Source: a virus
Direction: 5' to 3' (one strand)
IMG/VR virus record: IMGVR_UViG_3300020171_000131
Coordinates: 1-24,286 of that record
Length of the DNA: 24,286 nucleotides
How positions within the stretch are numbered: the first letter of the stretch is position 1; each line of letters begins with the position of its first letter. The position numbers and the translations under genes were made by a program. A model generated the notes under the pieces. That model had not been told where the DNA came from. It searched no databases and saw only the letters and a program-made list of their open reading frames with translations. Shown piece after piece: positions 18,396 to 24,286 of the stretch.

Positions 18396-20948
18396 ATGCC
18401 GGACATAAGCAATTATGACGATAAACAGGAATGGATGAAAGATTGTATACCTGCAATGATAGACGAAGGGTCAAGCGAAGATCAAGCCGTTGCGGCTTGT
18501 ATAAATATCTGGGCAGGCAGAGAAATTCCGGATAAACAGCCAGACGAAAAAATTATTGACTTCAAAATCGGAACATTCCGAGTAATCGAAAAGGAAGATA
18601 AAAAATTATATATTCGAGGTTACGCATCCCCGGAGTTTGACGATAACGGGAAAAAGGTCATTGACGAGCATGGAACATCCATAAAATCTGCGAGTGCGAG
18701 AAAAGCTATCACAGAGGCTATGACGAAGTACATGAAGCGCGGCGGCCCGATTCTTCACAATCACGATGACGACAGGGTGCTAGGAAAAACGCTTGAATGG
18801 GGCGTTGATAATATCGGTCTGTGGATTGAAGCAGCAATGGACGATCCTATCACAGATCAGGAAAAGTCAACATGGAACAAAGTAAGAAGTGGATCGCTGA
18901 AAGGACTGTCAATTCATTTCGGCAACGATTACGAAGTAACAGCGGAAAAGATAGACGGGGAAAAGATACCTATCATCTTGGTTCGCACGATACTTGAAAT
19001 ATCGATTACACCAGTACCATCAAACGGCGGTGCAGTATTTGACAGCTTTATGAGATCCATAACAAACAAACAAAAGGAGAATAGTATAATGCCAGGAACA
19101 ACAGAAAAAATATGGGAAATGCCGATGTCAGAATATCGGGAATTGCTGAAGGTTGAGGCTTCTTATCAGCTTGACCAGGTAAGACTTGCGAATTTAACCG
19201 AGGATCTGAAACGCAAGGAAAAAGAATGTGAACTTGCAGGGCTTACGATGGAAGCCATGATAAAGAAAGAAGATTTTGAGATAGTCAACAAACGGAATCT
19301 TGAACTTATCAAAGCAACAGAAGATATGCAGAAAGAGAAAGATGACCTCACCAAGCGACTGAAAGAAATGGAAGATAATAAAAGCATAACGCTTGATATC
19401 TCTGAAAGACTGGGAAAAGTCATGAAAGAAACAAGAGATATTGCAGGGTCGGGGTCGCCGGTTGATCTGATACTTACTGAATTTGAAAGGCGTTGCATCG
19501 ATGAAAATGCTTATAACGAAGATGGCACTTTCAATCAGCATATTGGTGTCGGTTATGGCCTGAACCGACAGATTGCCGAATACATCTATGAGGAAACCCG
19601 TGAGAATCGCAAGGACATTGTGAATTACAGCCCGCTGATTCTTGCTGAACGCTTTGCGACGAAGAACAAGATAGAATACGATGTGAAGGAATTTCACAAA
19701 AGAGCCTTGCAGTCATGCCGTGTGATTTCAACGACTACAGGCATCATGAAGCAATCAGACATTGAATATCAGCCCATCAGCATGGATTCAATGCCGATTC
19801 CGTTGTACAAAGTAGTACCGCAGGAACCCTTGAAGGCAACAACCTTCACATGGTACCAGAGAACGGCTTACAACGGTGCGGATTTTGATGCAGAAGGGGC
19901 AACGCCAACATCGGGCGATTCGACTTTCGGGGCGAAGACATCAACCTGTAAGTATCTCTATGTCTGTGGAAAAGTCAATGACCCGGCTGAGAAATTCTCT
20001 GCAATATCAATGATAGCACTTGAACTTCAGTCCAACAGATACGCGATGAAGAAAATGACCGACTGGGCTTTATTGCACGGGAACAGCTCCGCCGACGCTT
20101 ACGCTTTTGACGGACTTGCAAAGCAGACAGAAGCAAATACGCTTCAGGTATATGATCTTACATCGGCGGTTATGACTATCCCGACATTCAATGATATTGA
20201 CGAACGGTACATGACACTGGCAGAATTCGAGGACGAAACAGGAATACTCCCGAAGTTCCACTTCTGCGATACCAGAACATACAAGAAAGTCAAGAATGTG
20301 ATACTTGATCTTTATAAGGCATACAATCAGATTCGCGTTGTAGTCGCCGGGATTCAGTATCTTGCACTGGAGCATAACGGGGTATTATTCATCAGAGATC
20401 CTTCTTACATCGATTACGTTACCACTCCTTGCACAATAGCGGCAGCGGCATTGGCCGGCGGCTCACTGGCAGACGATACATATTATCTTTCGGCTGAAGC
20501 AGTAACAAAGAGCGGAAGAACATTGGGGTCGGCAGAAGTCAACGCAACAACAGAAACAACGAACAACAGCGTCAGAGTAACAATCACGATGGTTGCAACA
20601 TATCGTTATGTCCGGTTGTTCTGGAGCGAAAGCACCGGCCTTGCAAATCACAAACTGATTCAGACTGTGGAGAATACAACGGGCGCAGGGGCGCAGGTAG
20701 TTGACATCATTGCAGAGCCGACAAGCAAATTTTCACAGCCAGTGGCAGCCGACGGAAAAGAAGGCAGAATCATGTCATTCAAAGTCGGAGGGCTTGACGG
20801 GCTCAGACTGAAAGTAGCCGCGCTTGAAGAATATGTCGAGAAAGGCAGAGTTGGTAACTTCAAGGAATTCTATCTGAGAAGTTATCTCACAACGGTTTTC
20901 GGGGATGAAAAGATAGTCCTCGAAACAGAAGTTGCACATACAGCATAA
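18396..20948 (+). CDS. Prohead protease-scaffold-major capsid protein fusion
   Basis: The 850-aa protein joins three head functions. Residues 1-45 hold a short conserved motif (EWMKDCIPAMIDEG, then QAVAACINIW). Residues about 55-218 are an HK97-type protease (LYIRGYASPEF, His121/His123 in PILHNHDDD, catalytic-type Ser172 in LKGLSIHFG, and EISITPVPSN). Residues about 240-330 are a coiled-coil scaffold or delta domain (DLKRKEKECELAGL, DMQKEKDDLTKRLKEMEDN). From about 340 on is an HK97-fold major capsid protein. At about 676-772 a Thr/Val-rich Ig/FN3-like module is inserted. An internal ribosome site and in-frame ATG (19089) mark the protease/scaffold boundary. It starts after AAGGAG. Confidence 0.92.
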   Translation: MPDISNYDDKQEWMKDCIPAMIDEGSSEDQAVAACINIWAGREIPDKQPDEKIIDFKIGTFRVIEKEDKKLYIRGYASPEFDDNGKKVIDEHGTSIKSASARKAITEAMTKYMKRGGPILHNHDDDRVLGKTLEWGVDNIGLWIEAAMDDPITDQEKSTWNKVRSGSLKGLSIHFGNDYEVTAEKIDGEKIPIILVRTILEISITPVPSNGGAVFDSFMRSITNKQKENSIMPGTTEKIWEMPMSEYRELLKVEASYQLDQVRLANLTEDLKRKEKECELAGLTMEAMIKKEDFEIVNKRNLELIKATEDMQKEKDDLTKRLKEMEDNKSITLDISERLGKVMKETRDIAGSGSPVDLILTEFERRCIDENAYNEDGTFNQHIGVGYGLNRQIAEYIYEETRENRKDIVNYSPLILAERFATKNKIEYDVKEFHKRALQSCRVISTTTGIMKQSDIEYQPISMDSMPIPLYKVVPQEPLKATTFTWYQRTAYNGADFDAEGATPTSGDSTFGAKTSTCKYLYVCGKVNDPAEKFSAISMIALELQSNRYAMKKMTDWALLHGNSSADAYAFDGLAKQTEANTLQVYDLTSAVMTIPTFNDIDERYMTLAEFEDETGILPKFHFCDTRTYKKVKNVILDLYKAYNQIRVVVAGIQYLALEHNGVLFIRDPSYIDYVTTPCTIAAAALAGGSLADDTYYLSAEAVTKSGRTLGSAEVNATTETTNNSVRVTITMVATYRYVRLFWSESTGLANHKLIQTVENTTGAGAQVVDIIAEPTSKFSQPVAADGKEGRIMSFKVGGLDGLRLKVAALEEYVEKGRVGNFKEFYLRSYLTTVFGDEKIVLETEVAHTA
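19075..19091 (+). promoter_or_regulatory. Internal ribosome binding site and in-frame start within the protease-capsid gene
   Basis: AAGGAG followed by ATG at 19089 lies in frame at codon 232 (MPGTTEKIWEMPM), exactly between protease and scaffold. Initiation here would give a 619-aa scaffold-capsid protein without protease. The local sequence (SITNKQKENS) looks like a former intergenic spacer that has lost its stop. Confidence 0.6.
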
Positions 20949-20964
20949 TAACTGAAACAATAAA

Positions 20965-20994
20965 GGGATGGCAGGGTTTCGGCTCTGTCATCCC
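20965..20994 (+). other. Stable stem-loop after the capsid gene
   Basis: GGGATGGCAG (20965-20974) pairs with CTGTCATCCC (20985-20994) through ten pairs, one of them G-T. The stem can extend by two pairs towards loop TTTCGG. No T-run follows (GACTATAAAAAA), so it is not a typical terminator. It could be an mRNA-stability or processing element separating capsid from downstream expression. Confidence 0.6.
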
Positions 20995-21020
20995 GACTAT
21001 AAAAAAGGATGGTAAGAAAA

Positions 21021-21374
21021 ATGGCGAAGGAAGTTGAAAAGGAAAATGGGAAGGTATTAGTTGCAACAAGGTCAATAGGCATAACAGTTGATAAAAAGCA
21101 AAGATCGTACAAAATTGGAGATGTCATTGCAGACGAACATATCGAAGAAATCAAAAAACTGCATAAAGTATTTATTCCTGATCGAAGCAAAAAGGATAAA
21201 GAGGGCAAATGGGATGGTTCCGGAAGTTGGGTTGACGACACTAAAGGACTTGCAAGCCCGGCCTATGCTGAAATGTCAGTTGATGAAGCTAAAGCATTAG
21301 CAGCAGCAGACAAAGAATTGAAAGTAAATGTTGCAAAGGCAAAGAAAGCCCTCGAAGATGCGAGAAAGAAATAA
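21021..21374 (+). CDS. Hypothetical head-region protein, 117 aa
   Basis: The start is taken at 21021, about 10 nt after AAGGATGG; the in-frame ATG at 21009 is inside that ribosome site. The N-terminal half is basic and beta-prone (KVLVATRSIGITVDKKQRSYKIGDVI). A glycine-rich turn follows (GKWDGSGSW) and then an Ala/Lys-rich helix (EMSVDEAKALAAADKELKVNVAKAKKALED). Position between capsid and connector genes suggests a minor head, decoration or completion protein. No family recognised. Confidence 0.65.
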   Translation: MAKEVEKENGKVLVATRSIGITVDKKQRSYKIGDVIADEHIEEIKKLHKVFIPDRSKKDKEGKWDGSGSWVDDTKGLASPAYAEMSVDEAKALAAADKELKVNVAKAKKALEDARKK

Positions 21375-21389
21375 AAAGGAATAATCCGA

Positions 21390-22253
21390 ATGGAAATAAC
21401 AGGATTCTGCGACTGGCGCGAAATAAAAGAAGCCTTCAGGATAGGCACTTCAGATACACGGTTTGAAAGCAGCCGTTTCGCATCTGCGGCAAGAAAAGCC
21501 AATGGCGAAATACTTGACGCTCTCAGGCCGAGATATGCAGTAGATGATCTGTTCCTTGCGAATCAGACGACTGAAGCAATATCAGGAGTAACGACATCAG
21601 AAGGAACAAATGAAATAAAATTATCTACCGGAACATGGGCGGTAAACGCCTTCGCGGAATCCTCATTCGGGCTGCCGCTTGAAGTAGTAATATACAAAGA
21701 TGCAACCCCGGCCTTCTGGGTTGCTGACGTGGTATCTAATACGGCGATTGCGATAACTATTTCTGATATTGACGGCGGATCGATAACGGTTCCTTCAGGC
21801 GCTAATTTCTATCTGAGGATTAAACTTCCGGGGCTTCAGAGTATCGGCCTTGCTTTTGGGATGTATTACTGGCTTATCAATAACAGAACTTCTCAGGGGA
21901 TAAATGTATCACCGCAAGCATTACTAGATAAGAAAAACGCAGAGGCTCAAAACTTGGGCATGTATATCGGCGGCGCTTTGGCTCTTGTAAGGCCGAAAAA
22001 GACAGATGCTATAACATTATCAGGGGCAACATGGAAACGCCTCAGCAAGTCAAATATAGACCCCGGATCGATAGTTGTAACGTATTCAAGCGCAACATAT
22101 TATACCGAACAGGGTTTCGAGATTGATTATGTTGATGGGCGAATAAGATATAGGACGCCGGATTCAGATCAAACAACGTTACTGCCGTCTGGTGCAGCCA
22201 TTTCAGTAGTGTATCGGTATATGCTCAGGGGTAATGTTTCGGGGGCAGTGTGA
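21390..22253 (+). CDS. Probable head-tail connector/adaptor protein, 287 aa
   Basis: It starts after AAGGAATAATCC. The N-terminal 50 residues (WREIKEAFRIGTSDTRFES, then SAARKANGEILDALRPRY) resemble the helical start of phage adaptor proteins (gp6 or DUF1320/gp36-like), including the typical LRPRY. A long beta-rich insertion follows (about 60-145), then a helical portion and a terminal beta domain (SIVVTYSSATYYTEQGFEIDYVDG). It is larger than standard adaptors. The gene order, capsid then this gene then tail completion, supports a neck role. Exact family uncertain. Confidence 0.65.
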   Translation: MEITGFCDWREIKEAFRIGTSDTRFESSRFASAARKANGEILDALRPRYAVDDLFLANQTTEAISGVTTSEGTNEIKLSTGTWAVNAFAESSFGLPLEVVIYKDATPAFWVADVVSNTAIAITISDIDGGSITVPSGANFYLRIKLPGLQSIGLAFGMYYWLINNRTSQGINVSPQALLDKKNAEAQNLGMYIGGALALVRPKKTDAITLSGATWKRLSKSNIDPGSIVVTYSSATYYTEQGFEIDYVDGRIRYRTPDSDQTTLLPSGAAISVVYRYMLRGNVSGAV

Positions 22254-22432
22254 TGAATGATGAACCCTTTGACTTTGATAAGGCTTTCAATGGCGAAAAT
22301 ATAGAACAGGTTGAACAGCAGGACGGAACAATATCAACAAAGGTAAGAAAAGTAAAGCAGATTAAGGAACAACCGATGATTATCACGAGTACATATGGCA
22401 GTAAGAAAAAGAAGGTAAAGTATTATGGCTGA
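22253..22432 (+). CDS. Hypothetical protein, 59 aa
   Basis: It starts at an ATG overlapping the previous stop (GTGATG; a GTG at 22250 is also possible), behind a GGGGG run. The protein is acidic at the N-terminus (DEPFDFDKAFNGENIEQVEQQ) and basic at the end (GSKKKKVKYYG). It overlaps the next gene by 8 nt. It may be a small neck or tail chaperone by position; no family recognised. Confidence 0.6.
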   Translation: MNDEPFDFDKAFNGENIEQVEQQDGTISTKVRKVKQIKEQPMIITSTYGSKKKKVKYYG

Positions 22433-23054
22433 GACCGGATGCAGAATAATTAAAGATGAACTGACACCTTTCTTGCAGCAGGCTAAAAAGGCACTTGGTG
22501 GCGAAGGTAGAAAAAAGATGTTGAAAGAGATAAATATGCAGGTATTACGTGATTCCACTTTGCTTTACAAGGCCGAAGAATATGCAGACGAAAATGGCAA
22601 CGTGAAAAAATGGATGACTTGGAACAAAAATAAAGGACATATACAGCCTGGCACGACTAAATATAAAGATGGCACTTGGAAATTAACACATTCGGCATAT
22701 ATAGGAGCAAAGGCAGCGATATCAGCCGGAAAATTCAGAAAGGGGGAGGCGTATTATATCAAAGGGGCACATTCACAACAACTAAACTTGAAAACGATAT
22801 CAGGAAAAAGATACAGTTTGAGCAGTAAATTGAATCAGGACACCGGGAACTTGGTTAATTCAATCGGGTCTACAGGAAGGGGAGGCATAAACAAAACTAC
22901 ATCAGTATTTACGGAGTTAGGCACAAAAGTATCTTACGCTGAGAAACAAAATAATTTAAGATCGTTGCTAAGTATATCATTAGCTTGTTTTCAGAAATTA
23001 TACAACATAATATTCAAAAACATATTAGGAGAATCAAAAGGAGTAATAAAATGA
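22425..23054 (+). CDS. Tail completion / virion morphogenesis protein (Mu gpG-like)
   Basis: The 209-aa protein shows features of the phage virion morphogenesis family (Mu gpG, P2 S). These are an N-terminal helix, RDSTLLYK, a basic central region, and the distal DTGNLVNSIGSTGRGG then VFTELGTKVSYAEKQN, the usual last core motif. A hydrophobic C-terminal extension (LRSLLSISLACFQKLYNIIFKNIL) is longer than usual. These proteins cap or join the tail to the head. It overlaps the previous gene by 8 nt and the next by ATGA. Confidence 0.75.
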   Translation: MAETGCRIIKDELTPFLQQAKKALGGEGRKKMLKEINMQVLRDSTLLYKAEEYADENGNVKKWMTWNKNKGHIQPGTTKYKDGTWKLTHSAYIGAKAAISAGKFRKGEAYYIKGAHSQQLNLKTISGKRYSLSSKLNQDTGNLVNSIGSTGRGGINKTTSVFTELGTKVSYAEKQNNLRSLLSISLACFQKLYNIIFKNILGESKGVIK

Positions 23055-24286
23055 AATTCAAAAAGTTTACAATCTTCGTGATTTTTGCTTTTTTCGCAGT
23101 CGGTTGTTTTGCATTGCAACCGAATTATGGGCAGATAGTTGATTCATTTCTTCGGGATTTTAACGGAACTTTAATTTGGGGATTAACGGCAGAAGTAAGC
23201 GATAATAAAGCGGTATATCCTCTGCGAGTGGATAATGAAGGGCATACTCAAGGCGATATCCTGACGATAGAAGCACAGAAGCTGGACGATCATCCGTTTA
23301 CAGTCCAGGTTGATCCTCTATTTCCTGTAGGTTTTATATTCGATGATGTTGCTCCGGATTCGGTGACAGAAGGCAATATCGGAATCTTGCGAATGTCAAC
23401 TAACAGGAATCTATATACCAATATTCGGGATGCGGCGGGAAATGAACGAGGGCTGAATATAAACGCACGATCTGAAGGTGAAGTAATTTGCAACACTCAG
23501 AGCGGAATAGAACTGACTTGTGAAAGCATATCAAATGCAAATCTCAGATCAGTCCTTTATGTAGGCGGGCAAATATCTTCAATAAATTCGGCAGCCGAAC
23601 TTGAAATCATAGTGAATACGCAAAATAGCATCGAACTATCCTGTGAAGCCCTGAGTTATCCGAACCTGCGAATTGGAATCTGGGATGGTAATCAACTTAC
23701 TGACGTAAATTCATTCGGGCAGTTAGAGATACAGGCCTTCGGGATAAATAATGTAGCCTTGACCACGGAAAGCATATCTGATGCGAATATACGTTCGGCG
23801 TTATATGCGGGATCACAACGAGCCGATATTAACAGTTCGGGACAACTAGAAATTCAGGCTTTCGGCATCAATAACGTCGCTCTTACGACAGAATCATTAT
23901 CAGTCGGCAATCTCAGGGTTGGCCTTTGGGATGGTGCACAGTTAGCCGATATAAACTCACTAGGGCAGTTAGAAGTACAACTTTTCGGAGTAGCCGATGC
24001 GGCATTATCAACTGAGTCAGTATCAAATCCGAATCTAAGAGTGGGCATTTGGGATGGCTTACAGTTGACTGATGTTAACGGCTTTGGACAGCTTGAAATC
24101 CAAGCATTTGGACGGAATGATGTTGCATTTACGACAGAAAGTGTAACCGATGCAAATATCAGGGCTGGTCTTTATGCCGGTTCACAAAGGGCGGATATAA
24201 ACAGCAACGGGCATCTTGAAGTTCAGCTATTTGCTGACAACAACGTCAGCCTGACTACGGAAAGTATAGCAAATAAAAACCTGCGT
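23051..24286 (+). CDS. Secreted repeat protein, partial (412+ codons, runs off the window)
   Basis: An open frame with no stop before the window end starts by ATGA overlap, 7 nt after AAAGGAG. Residues 1-22 form a signal peptide: basic MKFKK, a hydrophobic core TIFVIFAFFAV, then GC and ALQ. Cys19 gives a degenerate lipobox (AVGC); cleavage after FA is the alternative. Residues about 24-163 are a beta-rich N-terminal region. From residue 164 a 41-residue repeat is tandemly arrayed (see repeat entry), of the form NLR-VGIWDG-QL-DIN-GQLEIQ-FG. The repeats resemble phage fibre or adhesin beta-modules. A cleavable signal on a gene inside a virion module is unusual. It may be a tail fibre, a surface lipoprotein or an exclusion factor; I cannot choose. 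Confidence 0.75.
   Translation, partial: MKFKKFTIFVIFAFFAVGCFALQPNYGQIVDSFLRDFNGTLIWGLTAEVSDNKAVYPLRVDNEGHTQGDILTIEAQKLDDHPFTVQVDPLFPVGFIFDDVAPDSVTEGNIGILRMSTNRNLYTNIRDAAGNERGLNINARSEGEVICNTQSGIELTCESISNANLRSVLYVGGQISSINSAAELEIIVNTQNSIELSCEALSYPNLRIGIWDGNQLTDVNSFGQLEIQAFGINNVALTTESISDANIRSALYAGSQRADINSSGQLEIQAFGINNVALTTESLSVGNLRVGLWDGAQLADINSLGQLEVQLFGVADAALSTESVSNPNLRVGIWDGLQLTDVNGFGQLEIQAFGRNDVAFTTESVTDANIRAGLYAGSQRADINSNGHLEVQLFADNNVSLTTESIANKNLR
23540..24286 (+). repeat. Tandem 123-bp (41-residue) coding repeats
   Basis: Repeats begin at 23540, 23663, 23786, 23909, 24032 and 24155, exactly 123 bp apart, and a seventh begins at 24278. Each codes N(L/I)R followed by (W/Y)-x-G-x-Q, D(I/V)N and QLE(I/V)Q. 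The second and fifth units (WDG, LTDVN) and the third and sixth (YAGSQRADIN) are nearest matches, implying a higher-order unit of three repeats (369 bp). Confidence 0.9.

Noticed and set aside
19194-19697. 167-aa open frame on the minus strand
   Set aside because: It lies wholly within the protease-capsid fusion gene, has low-complexity Phe/Ser-rich sequence and no ribosome site; it is a shadow.
20882-21241. 119-aa minus-strand frame
   Set aside because: It covers the well-supported plus-strand capsid end and next gene; serine/leucine-rich shadow composition.
23540-24286. CRISPR-like array
   Set aside because: The 123-bp repeats are contiguous, coding and divergent with no spacers; no CRISPR array is present in the window.

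Overview
The window is a dense, AT-rich, one-directional stretch of a tailed-phage genome (free phage or prophage). Every gene I can support is on the + strand. Genes are short, most start behind strong AGGAGG-type ribosome binding sites, and many overlap the previous stop by ATGA or TAATG. This, plus a replication initiator of the type common in low-GC Gram-positive phages and plasmids and a capsid module of HK97 type, suggests a Firmicutes (probably Clostridia-like) host. The host call is inference. I see no integrase, tRNA, rRNA or CRISPR array.

Layout. (1) 1-5600: an operon of about 25 tiny accessory genes. Many encode zinc-ribbon or Cys-rich proteins, others single- or two-pass membrane miniproteins. 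Recognisable members are a RuvC-like resolvase (2105-2587), a Lar-like zinc-ribbon protein (4769-5161) and an XRE-type repressor (5166-5390). An intrinsic terminator follows at 5676-5706. (2) 5790-7238: a second operon from a strong promoter, with small genes separated by two structured leaders and including a ribbon-helix-helix protein. (3) 7240-10108: a cassette of a ParB-like protein, a C5-cytosine methyltransferase and a 47-aa protein. It sits between two copies of a 24-nt repeat and appears to have been inserted at the start of a DUF5131 (phage Gp37/Gp68-like) gene. A SLOG/DUF2493-like gene follows. (4) 10113-11788: a strong extended -10 promoter, a three-way-junction leader RNA whose loop can pair with the ribosome binding site, a replication initiator carrying internal 15-bp repeats, two miniproteins resembling pieces of capsid protease and portal, a conserved hypothetical gene and a terminator. 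(5) 11800-13062: a promoter with operator-like repeats driving a second ParB-like gene overlapping a Mom-family adenine-modification gene. (6) 13055-24286: packaging and head genes, namely small and large terminase, a portal-MuF fusion interrupted by a 412-aa intein, a protease-scaffold-major capsid fusion with a likely internal start, connector and tail-completion genes, and a secreted protein with 41-residue repeats that runs off the end.

How the parts work together. Two ParB-like genes each overlap a DNA-modification gene, one making C5-methylcytosine and one making a Mom-type modified adenine. This suggests a paired system protecting phage DNA from host restriction. Terminase would package the modified DNA into a capsid built from the portal-MuF and protease-capsid fusions. 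The strongest unexplained signals are the leader RNA at 10145-10226, the duplicated ParB-like/modification architecture, and the portal- and protease-like miniproteins.
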